The position numbers and the translations under genes are program-made. The notes under the pieces were generated by a model, which worked only from the letters and a program-made list of their open reading frames with translations, was not told the origin of the DNA and ran no database searches. This document shows, in pieces, positions 40,238-50,023 of a stretch of DNA of 64,000 bases. The stretch's first letter is position 1; each line of letters starts with the position of its first letter. The stretch is from Clostridium acetobutylicum ATCC 824 (lineage in GTDB: Bacteria > Bacillota > Clostridia > Clostridiales > Clostridiaceae): NCBI RefSeq assembly GCF_000008765.1, contig NC_003030.1:3320001-3384000 (forward strand). The letters run 5' to 3'.

Positions 40238-40789
40238 TTATTGTTCCATTTGCTTTCCAAGGAATGATGCAGCAGTTTCTGCCATTTTTGTTTCAAGATC
40301 TCCAAACTGGACTCCCTCATCACTTGAAAAAATAATTACTGCCCCTACTGCATCACCTTCTGCAAGTATAGGGGATATGATTTGTGCCTTGTATTTATCT
40401 AAGGAATCATCTCCATCGTATACAGGAATGCTCTTACCCTCCTTTGACATATTAAATGTCTTCCTTTGATCCATTACAGTCTCTATTTCATTGCTGATTC
40501 TCTTATCATTATACTCTTTTTTAGCACCACCACTTACCGCTATTATGCCATCTCTATCACATATGATAACCGTGTGACCAATAGATGCATTAAGAGATTC
40601 AGCATATTCTTTTGAAAAATCACTCAATTCATTTATTGGAGAATATTTTTTTAGAATTACTCCCCCTTCTCTATCTGTAAATATTTCTAAAGGATCCCCT
40701 TCTCTTATTCTAAGAGTTCTCCTTATTTCTTTTGGTATTACAACTCTCCCCAAGTCATCTATACGTCTAACAATACCTGTTGCCTTCAT
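40238..40789 (-). CDS. spoVT: Stage V sporulation protein T
   Basis: A 183-residue transcription regulator: an AbrB-type swapped-hairpin DNA-binding domain (MKATGIVRRIDDLGRVVIPK) and a C-terminal GAF-like domain. In Bacillus it tunes sigma-G genes in the forespore. The start is the ATG at 40789 after AGGAGGGAATAAT; the longer frame has no site. A sigma-G-like promoter lies at 40831-40860. Its stop is 12 bases before the spoVB hairpin. Confidence 0.95.
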   Translation of the reverse strand: MKATGIVRRIDDLGRVVIPKEIRRTLRIREGDPLEIFTDREGGVILKKYSPINELSDFSKEYAESLNASIGHTVIICDRDGIIAVSGGAKKEYNDKRISNEIETVMDQRKTFNMSKEGKSIPVYDGDDSLDKYKAQIISPILAEGDAVGAVIIFSSDEGVQFGDLETKMAETAASFLGKQMEQ

Positions 40790-40830
40790 ATTATTCCCTC
40801 CTAAGTTTATGTAAAATATTTTTACATTTA

Positions 40831-40860
40831 TAGTATCCAACTTATCTTGAAATTTTATGC
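40831..40860 (-). promoter_or_regulatory. Sigma-G-like promoter of spoVT
   Basis: On the minus strand GCATA (40856-40860), 18 bases, then GATACTA (40831-40837). This matches the sigma-G pattern (GMATR, 18 bases, CATNHTA) at all but the first base of the -10 box. It lies 41 bases before spoVT. Confidence 0.55.
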
Positions 40861-40934
40861 ACATACATTTACTTATTTTTCATAGGATAAAATTCAAATA
40901 AAAAAACGAGAAGATAAATCTATATTTCACCATA

Positions 40935-40974
40935 AAAAAGCAGAAATACTCGCTAGAGAGTATTTCTGCTTTTT
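40935..40974 (-). terminator. Terminator after prsA
   Basis: A perfect 17-bp stem (40935-40951 with 40958-40974) with a 6-base loop; T-run on both strands. An outer stem (GAGAAGAT near 40909 with ATCTTCTC near 40993) may extend it. Confidence 0.9.
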
Positions 40975-41033
40975 ATTGATAAAATGAGTTTAATCTTCTC
41001 ATCTTCACAATTTATATTACCTATTTGTTTGCA

Positions 41034-42035
41034 TTACATAAGGTTTTTTTCATTTTTGTCTATATTAGCTTGACTTTCCCATTTCTTTAATGTTTTTTGA
41101 TATACGCTTTTTTGTTTAGTGCTTAAAACAGTTTGTTTAATATCATCTTTAACGCTGTTAAAATCTTTTACTGGATATTCTGTTTTCTTTATACACTTTA
41201 TTACATGCCATCCAAATTGAGTGTGTACAGGAGCACTAACTTGATTATCATTTAATTTTAAAGCTGCTGCCATAAAAGTTTTATCATAGTTACTGTCATT
41301 TTCCTGAATGTCTCCTAAGTCTCCACCCTTTTCTTTTGATCCATCTGTTGAGACTTGCTTTGCTACAGTTGCAAAATCCTCTCCTTTATCAATTCTTGCC
41401 TTTACAGCTTTTGCTTCTTTTTCAGTTTTAACTAATATATGTGCTAAATGTACTGTATTAGGGCTTTGTGTATATGAATTTTTATGAGAATCATAATACT
41501 TCTTTGCCTCATCATCAGACACCTTAACATCTTTTACTACTTGCTGTATCAATTTATTAGAAATAGCTCTATTTTTTAACTGATCTTTAAATTCAGCTAC
41601 TGTATATCCATATTGTGATAACTGACTTTTAAATTCGCTTTCTGTCTTAAATTCTTGCTGATATTGAGCATATACATCATCTACATTTGTTTTAATTTCA
41701 TCCTTAGTCAAAGTTATTTTCTGATCTTTTGCCTTCTTTAAGAATATTTTTTGATCAATAAGACTTGTAAGGATCTGTTCCTTTTGTTTTTTTAGTGCCG
41801 CAACTGCTTCTTCATTTTTTTCATAACTATCTCCATACTGAGATTTTAATTGCTCAACAGTACCTTTTGCTAATTTGTCAATTTCCCCCCTAGTTATAGT
41901 TTGGTTTCCATAGATTGTTGCAACCACCTTTGAGTTTATAGCCTCAGGTCTTTTTTCTACCATGCTACATCCCACAGCAGAAAAAGTGAACATACCCACT
42001 AAAAGTGCAGTAGCTATTTGTTTTGCGCTTTTCAT
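41034..42035 (-). CDS. prsA: Foldase lipoprotein PrsA (parvulin-type peptidyl-prolyl isomerase)
   Basis: A 333-residue lipoprotein that helps exported proteins fold outside the membrane. A signal peptide (MKSAKQIATALLVGMFTFSA) ends in lipobox AVGC with Cys23. A SurA-like N-domain with long charged helices is followed by the parvulin domain (HLAHILVKTEKEA, GGDLGDIQ, FGWHVIKC). The start is the ATG at 42035 after GCGGGGT; a longer frame would bury the signal peptide. A 14-codon ORF with a strong site precedes it. Confidence 0.93.
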   Translation of the reverse strand: MKSAKQIATALLVGMFTFSAVGCSMVEKRPEAINSKVVATIYGNQTITRGEIDKLAKGTVEQLKSQYGDSYEKNEEAVAALKKQKEQILTSLIDQKIFLKKAKDQKITLTKDEIKTNVDDVYAQYQQEFKTESEFKSQLSQYGYTVAEFKDQLKNRAISNKLIQQVVKDVKVSDDEAKKYYDSHKNSYTQSPNTVHLAHILVKTEKEAKAVKARIDKGEDFATVAKQVSTDGSKEKGGDLGDIQENDSNYDKTFMAAALKLNDNQVSAPVHTQFGWHVIKCIKKTEYPVKDFNSVKDDIKQTVLSTKQKSVYQKTLKKWESQANIDKNEKNLM

Positions 42036-42081
42036 TTTTATACCCCGCTTCTTATATTTTGTTTTTTTACAGGTATTTAGT

Positions 42082-42126
42082 TTAGATTTCACCATGCATC
42101 GATTCTGCAAACCTTAGAATATGCAT
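42082..42126 (-). CDS. Candidate 14-codon leader ORF upstream of prsA
   Basis: An ATG at 42126 is 8 bases after a perfect AAGGAG (42135-42140), and the frame MHILRFAESMHGEI ends in TAA at 42082, 46 bases before prsA. The spacing is as good as any in the window. No other signal explains this site, since prsA has its own. It may be a leader peptide coupling ribosome state to prsA expression. Translation is not proven. Confidence 0.5.
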   Translation of the reverse strand: MHILRFAESMHGEI

Positions 42127-42264
42127 AATTGAAACTCCTTACTAGAACCCGCATATTAAATTGTAAACTTATTTGTTTAACTTTTTTTGTTTTTCCAAAT
42201 AAGATTATAAGCCATTTTTAACATTTATTATTTTTTAACTTATAACTATAATTTTACCATAAAT

Positions 42265-45200
42265 TTAATTTGTTTCAACTAGAGATTTCATATATTTTAA
42301 GAATTTTTGTAAATTTTCTAACATATCTTCCCTCTTTACATCTTTTAAATTATACAAAATCACTGGATTATCGCCCATTTTAAACAAAATAGACTTACTG
42401 TAATTCTTAAGCAGTCCATTTATTAATTTTTTATTAACTCTGTCGTTGCTCTCAAATTTAATTTCAAGCTGAGTCATTTTATCCTTTATTTCCAGAATAC
42501 CTAATTGTCTACCTATACTTCTTAAATAAGCTATAGTCATAAGATTATTAACTGACTGTGGTATTGAAGAAAATCTATCTTCAAGCTCTTCTTTTACATC
42601 CATCATTTCTTCGTAGGAATCTATTGCTGCTATCTTCTTATATATTGATATTTTCAAAGTTTCATCTTCAATATATAAACTTGGTATATACGCATCTACT
42701 TTTAAATCCACAGTGGTTTCAACAGGTTCATTTTGAATTTCACCTTTTATTTCCTTTATAGTATCTTCTAACATTCTACAGTATAAATCATATCCTATAG
42801 TAGCCATATGTCCATGTTGTGCAGATCCCATTATATTTCCAGCGCCTCTTATTTCGAGATCTCTCATTGCAATTTTGAATCCGGATCCCAGTTGAGTAAA
42901 CTCTTTTATTGCTTTAAGCCTCTTCTCTGCAACCTCTGTTAAAATTTTATCTTTCTTGTAAGTAAAATAAGCATATGCCATCCTATTTGTTCTACCAACT
43001 CTTCCTCTAAGCTGGTAAAGTTGAGAAAGCCCCATCTTATCAGCATTATAAATTATAAGGGTGTTTACATTTTGTATATCAATTCCAGTCTCTATTATAG
43101 TTGTACAAAGTAATATATCATAATTTCCTTCCATAAAATCAATCATTACTTTTTCAAGTTCTCTTTCAGACATCTGCCCATGAGCTATTGCAATTCTAGC
43201 TTCCGGTATAAGCTTCCCTAAATTAGCAGCCATTTCCTTTATTGACTCCACCTTATTGTACACAAAGAATACTTGACCATCTCTTCCAATTTCCCTCATT
43301 ATCGCATCTCTTATTAATTGATCATTGTATTCTACTACATAAGTTTGTACCGGATATCTTTCTTCTGGAGGCGTTTCAATTACGCTTATATCTCTAACTC
43401 CTGTAAGTGACATATGAAGAGTTCTTGGTATAGGAGTTGCTGATAAAGTTAAAACATCTATATTCTTCTTAAATTTCTTAAGCTTTTCCTTATGAGAAAC
43501 TCCAAATCTTTGCTCCTCGTCTATTATAAGAAGTCCCAAATCCTTAAAAGTAATTTCTTTATTTAAAATTCTATGAGTTCCTATTATTATATCAATGTTT
43601 CCTTCTTTTAAGGCTTTAAAAGTTGCCTTCTGTTGAGCTTGACTTCTAAACCTACTTACCATGTCTACCTCGACAGGAAAATCCTTAAATCGTTTTTTAA
43701 AATTATTATAATGCTGTTCTGCAAGTATTGTTGTTGGTACAAGAAAAGCCACTTGTTTCCCATCCATAACTGTTTTAAAGGCAGCTCTTATGGCGACTTC
43801 TGTTTTACCGTATCCAACGTCTCCACATATAAGCCTATCCATGACTTTTCCACTTTCCATATCATTCTTTATTTCATCTATTGCAAGAAGTTGATCTTGT
43901 GTTTCATTATATGGGAATTCTTCTTCAAACTGCTTTTGCCAAACAGTATCCTTTGAATATTTAAAACCATTAACAGTTGTCCTTACTGCATATAATTTTA
44001 CAAGTTCCTCAGCTATCTCATTTATGGACTTCCTAACCTTATTTTTAGCCTTAGTCCATTCACTACTTCCAAGCTTATTTACCTTAGGTACCTTACCTTC
44101 GCTTCCTATATACTTTTGTACTAAATCAAGTTGTTCTACTGGTACATACAATTTATCATCAACTGCATAGCTAAGCTCTAGATAATCTTTCTTATGCCCT
44201 TGAACTTCAAGCTGCTTTATGCCTTTGAATACACCAATACCATGATTAACATGTACAATATAGTCGCCAGGTTTAAGCTCTGTAAAGCTTTTAATCTTTC
44301 CTACACCTTTTTTATTTTTTCTTTTCTCTTTCTTCTTTTTAGCTGTTCCAAATATCTCCTTATCCGAAATTACACATAGCCTTATCTCCGGATACCTGAA
44401 ACCTCTAAGCTGACTTCCAGGTGATATGACAACCTCCCCATAATCTACATTAAGAATGCTGTCTTTATACACACTCTCGATTCCCCTATCACCAAGCGTC
44501 TCAACAAGCCTTTGTCCCTTAGATTTTGTTCCACATAATATAACCGTTCTATACTTTTCCTCTTTCAATTCCTTTATATCATTAATGAGCAGATCCATTT
44601 GTCCCTGATAACTTGAAAGAGTGATTTCTTCAAATGCTATTCCAGTCCTAAAGTTATTATTAGCTGCTCTTCCTATAGATTCTAAGTTTATTCTTTTTTC
44701 TGTTTTTAATATTTCATATATATTTTCCTTAGAAACTATTATATTACCTTGCTTTGGAAGGATATCTCCTCTTTCAAGGAAGTTTTCATAATTTTGCTCA
44801 AATTCACAATATACACTATCTATCTTTCCTTTACATCTTTCATAATTGTCTACAAAAATGATAGAGTTCTTAAGATAATCAAAAAAACTAGATGTATTAT
44901 CATAAAAATATGGAATAAAAGTATCTATAGTTTCAAATCCAGCTCTTTCTTTTAAGGCTTCAAGATTATACTCCATGGTTTCTTTAAGCTTATTATAGCT
45001 TTCTTCATTATTGCCCTTAAGTCTATCAAGCGACTGATTCAATTCATCTTTAATAGCCTCATATCCTTTATTCAATGCTTCATCAGTAAGTATTATCTCT
45101 TTTGCTGGGAAAACTTCTATCTTATTTACCTTTTCTATACTCCTTTGTGATTCAGTATTAAAACTTCTTATTGATTCTATTTCGTCACCAAAAAATTCAA

Positions 45201-45780
45201 TTCTATAAGGAACATCATCTATAGGAGAATATATATCCACTATACCTCCCCTAATAGAAAATTGTCCCTTAGCATCTACACTTTCAACATGCTCGTATCC
45301 ACATTGAACCAACTTTTTTTGAAGTTCTTTTGCCTCAACCGTATCACCTAAGGTCAGTTTAAAGGTATATTCTTTATATAACTCTACAGGCAAATAAACC
45401 GCTGCTAAGTTTTCAACAGAGGTTACTATTATTTTCTTACCTCTAGACATCATTTTTCTTATAACCTTTAATCTTTCCCACCTTAAATCTCCAGATACAG
45501 CATATATATTATAAAAGACAACTTCTTTTGTTGGAAGATAATATACGCTTTGTGTGTAAAATAATAGATCTTCATATATCTTCTTAGCTTCCGAGTCACT
45601 GTCTGTAATCACCAAAAAAGGGTTGTCTAATTCTTCATACAACCCACTTATTAAATAACTTTTTCCCGATTCAGAAATTCCGGACAATTCCATAGGAAAT
45701 TCATTACTTTTTATTTTATAAATAGCATCTTGAAATTTATTACTACCTTTCAGAGGATGCATAAGCCCATCAAGTCTCAT
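42265..45780 (-). CDS. mfd: Transcription-repair coupling factor Mfd
   Basis: A 1,171-residue ATP-dependent translocase that removes stalled RNA polymerase at lesions and recruits UvrA. It has the UvrB-like N-terminus, the polymerase-interacting domain (ELKPGDYIVHVNHGIGVFKG), the RecG-like helicase domain with Walker A CGDVGYGKTEVA and DEEQRFGV, the TRG motif region and the C-terminal D7 domain. AGAGGTG precedes ATG. It starts 19 bases after pth. The pth-mfd order is conserved in Firmicutes. Confidence 0.97.
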   Translation of the reverse strand: MRLDGLMHPLKGSNKFQDAIYKIKSNEFPMELSGISESGKSYLISGLYEELDNPFLVITDSDSEAKKIYEDLLFYTQSVYYLPTKEVVFYNIYAVSGDLRWERLKVIRKMMSRGKKIIVTSVENLAAVYLPVELYKEYTFKLTLGDTVEAKELQKKLVQCGYEHVESVDAKGQFSIRGGIVDIYSPIDDVPYRIEFFGDEIESIRSFNTESQRSIEKVNKIEVFPAKEIILTDEALNKGYEAIKDELNQSLDRLKGNNEESYNKLKETMEYNLEALKERAGFETIDTFIPYFYDNTSSFFDYLKNSIIFVDNYERCKGKIDSVYCEFEQNYENFLERGDILPKQGNIIVSKENIYEILKTEKRINLESIGRAANNNFRTGIAFEEITLSSYQGQMDLLINDIKELKEEKYRTVILCGTKSKGQRLVETLGDRGIESVYKDSILNVDYGEVVISPGSQLRGFRYPEIRLCVISDKEIFGTAKKKKEKRKNKKGVGKIKSFTELKPGDYIVHVNHGIGVFKGIKQLEVQGHKKDYLELSYAVDDKLYVPVEQLDLVQKYIGSEGKVPKVNKLGSSEWTKAKNKVRKSINEIAEELVKLYAVRTTVNGFKYSKDTVWQKQFEEEFPYNETQDQLLAIDEIKNDMESGKVMDRLICGDVGYGKTEVAIRAAFKTVMDGKQVAFLVPTTILAEQHYNNFKKRFKDFPVEVDMVSRFRSQAQQKATFKALKEGNIDIIIGTHRILNKEITFKDLGLLIIDEEQRFGVSHKEKLKKFKKNIDVLTLSATPIPRTLHMSLTGVRDISVIETPPEERYPVQTYVVEYNDQLIRDAIMREIGRDGQVFFVYNKVESIKEMAANLGKLIPEARIAIAHGQMSERELEKVMIDFMEGNYDILLCTTIIETGIDIQNVNTLIIYNADKMGLSQLYQLRGRVGRTNRMAYAYFTYKKDKILTEVAEKRLKAIKEFTQLGSGFKIAMRDLEIRGAGNIMGSAQHGHMATIGYDLYCRMLEDTIKEIKGEIQNEPVETTVDLKVDAYIPSLYIEDETLKISIYKKIAAIDSYEEMMDVKEELEDRFSSIPQSVNNLMTIAYLRSIGRQLGILEIKDKMTQLEIKFESNDRVNKKLINGLLKNYSKSILFKMGDNPVILYNLKDVKREDMLENLQKFLKYMKSLVETN

Positions 45781-45799
45781 TTTAACACCTCTTAAATTA

Positions 45800-46363
45800 T
45801 TATAACTTTAAGCCGTTAAATTTATTCATAGCATTTTGTACACCATCTACTACCATACATTCAACTGCTTCTGTAACTATATTTAAAACTTCTTCTATCT
45901 TCTTTCTTTCATCTTGACTAAATTTTCCCAAAACATAATTCACAAGGTTTTCAGTAGGTTCACCTACCCCTACCTTTACTCTAGGAAACTCTTCAGAGGA
46001 TAAGTGAAGCACTATGTTTTTTATGCCATTGTGTCCTCCTGCACTTCCTTTGGTTCTTATTCTTATTTTTCCAACATCAAGACTTATATCATCATATATT
46101 ACAACTATATTTTCCTTGTTAATTTTATAATAATTTGCAGCCTCTACCACACTTTCTCCACTTAAATTCATGTATGTATACGGTTTTAATAAAATTACTT
46201 TTTCACCATCTATAATTCCTTTTCCGTATAAACCTTTAAAACCTTTTTTATCTATACTTATATTGTGCTTAGCTGCAATATTTTCAATGGCATCAAAACC
46301 CATGTTATGCCTTGTATGCTCATATTTTAAACCTGGATTTCCAAGTCCCACTATTAAAAACAA
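45800..46363 (-). CDS. pth: Peptidyl-tRNA hydrolase
   Basis: A 187-residue enzyme that recycles peptidyl-tRNA released from stalled ribosomes. Motifs are GLGNPGLKYEHTRHNMGF with the catalytic histidine, KPYTYMNLSGESV and DDISLDVGKIRIR, plus GSAGGHNG. The start is TTG at 46363 with only a weak site (AGTGA), so low translation is possible. Mfd follows closely. Confidence 0.95.
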   Translation of the reverse strand: MFLIVGLGNPGLKYEHTRHNMGFDAIENIAAKHNISIDKKGFKGLYGKGIIDGEKVILLKPYTYMNLSGESVVEAANYYKINKENIVVIYDDISLDVGKIRIRTKGSAGGHNGIKNIVLHLSSEEFPRVKVGVGEPTENLVNYVLGKFSQDERKKIEEVLNIVTEAVECMVVDGVQNAMNKFNGLKL

Positions 46364-46443
46364 TTGTTATCACTGCTTTCTTTTAATTTTCAATACTTAT
46401 ATTATGAAGATAATAAAAAAAACTGTCAACAATTAATTTATAT

Positions 46444-46472
46444 TTTAAAGCTTCAACAAACAAAGCTTTAAA
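46444..46472 (-). terminator. Inverted repeat after htrA, possible terminator
   Basis: Arms TTTAAAGCTT (46444-46453) and AAGCTTTAAA (46463-46472) are perfectly complementary, between the htrA stop and pth. No long T-run follows, so efficiency is uncertain. Confidence 0.4.
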
Positions 46473-46515
46473 GTAAAAACTAAGAGTGACAACTTGTAAT
46501 TATAATCACTTTGCA

Positions 46516-47730
46516 TTAATCATCTTTACTCATATTCTCGGTCAATGTTATTTGAATCTTAACTATTTTTCCATTTCTATTAACTTTGCACGGTACTTTA
46601 TCGCCTATCTTACTACTACTAACTATACTGCCAATATCATTAGTAGATAATATTCTTTGACCATTTAATTCTAAAATTATATCGCTTGGTCTTAATCCTG
46701 CTTTTGCAGCTCCACTTCCTGGCACTACTTCCTTAACATAAACACCCTTCATATTATCTTGGGACCTTACCTTAATATCTCCTCCCACTATACCAACAAA
46801 GGGCTTTATAACCTTTCCATTCTTCATTATCTGATCTATTATATCTTTAACTTGATTTATGGATATAGCAAATCCCATACCTTCAGAATTATACTGTGAG
46901 CCAATTTTAGAACTGTTTACGCCTATAACTTCACCCTTTTCGTTACACAAAGCTCCACCGCTATTTATTTGATTTATTGATGCATCTGTTTGCAATACTT
47001 TGTAACTTGAACCTTGAGTATTTGCATCATCCTGAAGCTTTAAATTTCTGTTTGCGGAACTCACTATTCCAGCTGTTACAGAACCAGAAGCTTCATTTCC
47101 AAGAGAACTTCCTATTGCTATAGCAAGATCACCTGCTCTAACCTTGGAAGAATCCCCAAAAATCGCAGTAGGCAAATTGTGACTATTGACTTTTATTATA
47201 GCTATATCAGATGCACTATCGAAACCTACAAGACTGGCTTCAATTTCTTTTCCAGCTTTTGCATTTGACAGTCTCACAAGTACCTTATTTGCTCCATTTA
47301 TCAAGTGGTAATTTGTAACTATATATCCATCTGATTTAAATATTATACCTGAACTGATAGTTTGCTCTTCTCCATCAGAACCTGCATCGTTTGAATTAAT
47401 TATGCCAACTATAGATGGACCAACCTCTTCTGAAACTTTATTTACTGAATTTGTTGGAACACTGCTGTTCCCTATAACAGATTTTTTTTCTTGAAACATA
47501 GGAGTGTTGCTCTTTTCTGCTAGCTCATAGTATCTTGTATTTACAACATATGTGGCAGTTATTGCACCGGATAACGCAGAAATTGTTATAAAAGATATAA
47601 ATTTCAGCACCTTATTTAATCTAAGTTTATTTCTACTTCTAAAATTAATATTTCCCTCATTCCCATTTGAATTGTTCATATTAACTTCCTTCCAAGATAC
47701 ATCCTTTATTTCATTTTTATCGTTGAACAA
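46516..47730 (-). CDS. htrA: HtrA-like membrane serine protease with PDZ domain
   Basis: A 404-residue envelope quality-control protease. A cytoplasmic N-terminus and one membrane helix (about 41-64) are followed by a trypsin-like domain with H142, D175 and S257, and a C-terminal PDZ domain (GVYVKEVVPGSGAAKAGLRPSD). The serine motif is INSGGAL rather than the usual GNSGGPL, a variation that deserves note. Two starts are possible: TTG at 47730 after GGGGGTG, or ATG at 47679 after AAGGAAG. It follows a two-component system, which may regulate it. Confidence 0.92.
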   Translation of the reverse strand: MFNDKNEIKDVSWKEVNMNNSNGNEGNINFRSRNKLRLNKVLKFISFITISALSGAITATYVVNTRYYELAEKSNTPMFQEKKSVIGNSSVPTNSVNKVSEEVGPSIVGIINSNDAGSDGEEQTISSGIIFKSDGYIVTNYHLINGANKVLVRLSNAKAGKEIEASLVGFDSASDIAIIKVNSHNLPTAIFGDSSKVRAGDLAIAIGSSLGNEASGSVTAGIVSSANRNLKLQDDANTQGSSYKVLQTDASINQINSGGALCNEKGEVIGVNSSKIGSQYNSEGMGFAISINQVKDIIDQIMKNGKVIKPFVGIVGGDIKVRSQDNMKGVYVKEVVPGSGAAKAGLRPSDIILELNGQRILSTNDIGSIVSSSKIGDKVPCKVNRNGKIVKIQITLTENMSKDD

Positions 47731-47909
47731 TCAGTGCACCCCCATACACATTATTTGTTATAGTAAAGACATTTCCGGCATATATATCACATCTTTTACC
47801 CTTCAGTAAACTACACTTTTCAATGAGATTGATTTCTTTATTATTATATAGTTAATTGTTTAATTAACTGTGAATAAACTGTAATAAATTCGATAAATTG
47901 CTTTTATAT

Positions 47910-49337
47910 TTATTTGGCCAACTTTAATGTAAAGGTAAATTCCACTCCACCTTCTTTTTTATTTATAACATTTATATCCTGCCCGTGCTCTGTAAGTATA
48001 CTCCTTACTATAGGCAGTCCGAGTCCTGTGCTCATTTTAGTAGTTCTAGCTTTATCAGATTTATAAAATCTATCCCATATATGATTAAAATCCTCTTCAG
48101 GGATTTGTGGCCCATTATTATATATTGTTATATATGCTTTATTATATCTTTCTTTTGTAGATATCTTAATCTCGCCTTCAGCATATACGTATTTAACAGC
48201 ATTATCTATCAAATTAGTAACTACTTGACTTATCCTATCCTTGTCAGCTATAACATATACTTTATCGTTATTAAAGCATACATCTACATTTAATTTTTTT
48301 TCTTTTATTTTTGTTTCGAATTTAAGAACAGTAAATCTTATTATCTCATTTATATCAATTTTAGTTAAGTTAAGCTTAAGGTGACCTGCCTCTATTGAAG
48401 ATAAATCCAATAAGTCATTTACTAATCTAGTAAGTCTATTTATTTCATCATAGGTAAGCGATAGATAATATCTTTCCTTTTCTTTTGGAATAACACCATC
48501 AAGCATACCACCAATAAATCCCTTTATTGAAGTTATTGGAGAACGTATTTCATGTGATACATTTGATATAAATTCTCTTCTGTTTTTTTCAGATTTTTCA
48601 ATAGCATTTGCCATAAAATTAAAGGATTCACCGAGTTCACCTATTTCATCATTGGACTCAATGTTTACCCTCTTTTCTACTTCTCCTTTAGCTATTTTTC
48701 TAGCAACATCATTTATATTCTTTAAAGGACTTATTATTATCTTTTGGGAGAAGTAGTATATAATTATGCATGCTGCAATTATTGCAATTATCGCCGAAAA
48801 CCAAATTATCTGATAAACCCTATTAACAGAATGCTTTACCTCTGATGCTGGAGTAGCTATCATTATAACTCCCTCAAAGGATTTATTAAAAATCATAGGT
48901 ATCTCATATAATCTAACAGGCTTTTTAAATATTTCACTATAGTCAACAGTTTTTTCTATAGCCTCTTGATTCTTAGCTATCTCATTCAAATCTTTAGTAT
49001 TAACCTGCGTTCCAACTAAGTAATCATATTTTGGGTTTGAAACAGCATACACGTAGCCATACATATCCATAACAACTATGTCTGCTCCTATGTCCGTATT
49101 TATATACGCAACTACTTCCTTTAATGTTTCATTGACCCTTGCCACCGACATATTGCCTTCTATATATTGAAATGCAACAGCCTGAACATACTTGGCTTCT
49201 GTAGTGATTTGACTTCTTTTTTGGGAAAAATAAAAATTTTGAAACCAAAACGATAGCACAGCAGAAGTCACAACAAAACTTATTGCAATAATGCCAGTAT
49301 ATGTTGCTATCATTTTTGAGAAAATTCCCTTTCTCAT
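47910..49337 (-). CDS. Membrane sensor histidine kinase
   Basis: A 475-residue kinase with two membrane helices (12-32 and 177-197) around an extracellular PAS-like sensor, a HAMP domain (198-250), the H-box NVSHEIRSPITS with H262 and a HATPase domain (NLIDNAVKYV, DRFYKSDKARTTKMSTGLGL). It resembles the PhoR/ResE/CssS branch; the ligand is unknown. Its ATG shares a base with the regulator stop (TAATG), so both are coupled. The neighbouring htrA suggests envelope-stress sensing. Confidence 0.92.
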   Translation of the reverse strand: MRKGIFSKMIATYTGIIAISFVVTSAVLSFWFQNFYFSQKRSQITTEAKYVQAVAFQYIEGNMSVARVNETLKEVVAYINTDIGADIVVMDMYGYVYAVSNPKYDYLVGTQVNTKDLNEIAKNQEAIEKTVDYSEIFKKPVRLYEIPMIFNKSFEGVIMIATPASEVKHSVNRVYQIIWFSAIIAIIAACIIIYYFSQKIIISPLKNINDVARKIAKGEVEKRVNIESNDEIGELGESFNFMANAIEKSEKNRREFISNVSHEIRSPITSIKGFIGGMLDGVIPKEKERYYLSLTYDEINRLTRLVNDLLDLSSIEAGHLKLNLTKIDINEIIRFTVLKFETKIKEKKLNVDVCFNNDKVYVIADKDRISQVVTNLIDNAVKYVYAEGEIKISTKERYNKAYITIYNNGPQIPEEDFNHIWDRFYKSDKARTTKMSTGLGLPIVRSILTEHGQDINVINKKEGGVEFTFTLKLAK

Positions 49338-50023
49338 TATTTCACCTCAAATTTATATCCAACACCCCAAACAGTTTGAATATCCCATCCATTACCTTCA
49401 TGAAGTTTTTCTCTAAGCCTTTTAACATGCACATCCACTGTTCTTGAATCGCCTGGGTAATCATATCCCCATACTTCACAAAGCAATTGTTCACGTGTAA
49501 AGACCTTGTTCTTGTTATTCGCAAGATAATAGAGAAGTTCGAACTCCTTAGGTGGCATCTTGATATCTTTTTCATTATATATTACTGTATATGAACCCAT
49601 ATCTATTTTAAGTCCATTAAAATTCAATACTTGGCTTGATACATTTTCAGAATTAGCTCTTCTTAAGACTGCTTTAACTCTTGCTACTAATTCTTTTGGT
49701 TCAAATGGTTTCACTATGTAATCATCTGCTCCAAGTTCTAATGTTAAAACCTTATCAAAAGTTTCTCCTTTAGCTGTAAGCATTATAACAGGCGTATTGT
49801 CCGCTTTTCTTATCCACTTTAAAACATCTATACCATCTTCTTGTGGAAGCATTATATCAAGTAAAACAATATCAGGTTTATACTCTACAAACACATTCTG
49901 TGCGCTTTTTCCATCATTGGATATTTTTGTAGCATACCCACTGCTTTCAAGATATAATTTTATTACTTCACATATATTTTCATCATCATCCACTATTAAA
50001 ACCTTAGCTAATGAACTATCCAT
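49337..50023 (-). CDS. Response regulator, OmpR/PhoB family
   Basis: A 228-residue regulator with a receiver domain (VDDDEN acidic pocket, phospho-acceptor D56 in DIMLP, conserved Lys in YIVKPFEP) and an OmpR-type winged helix (FTREQLLCEVWGYDYPGDSRTVDVHVKRLREKL region). The start is the ATG at 50023, 6 bases after AGGAGGAG; a longer in-frame start lacks a site. It is coupled to the kinase. Confidence 0.94.
   Translation of the reverse strand: MDSSLAKVLIVDDDENICEVIKLYLESSGYATKISNDGKSAQNVFVEYKPDIVLLDIMLPQEDGIDVLKWIRKADNTPVIMLTAKGETFDKVLTLELGADDYIVKPFEPKELVARVKAVLRRANSENVSSQVLNFNGLKIDMGSYTVIYNEKDIKMPPKEFELLYYLANNKNKVFTREQLLCEVWGYDYPGDSRTVDVHVKRLREKLHEGNGWDIQTVWGVGYKFEVK

Noticed and set aside
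40790..40864. N-terminal extension of spoVT by 25 codons
   Set aside because: AGGAGGG lies just before the inner ATG, and the AbrB fold starts there; the extension covers the promoter region.
42036..42110. N-terminal extension of prsA by 25 codons
   Set aside because: It would place charged residues before the signal peptide, and the GGGGT site is at the inner ATG.
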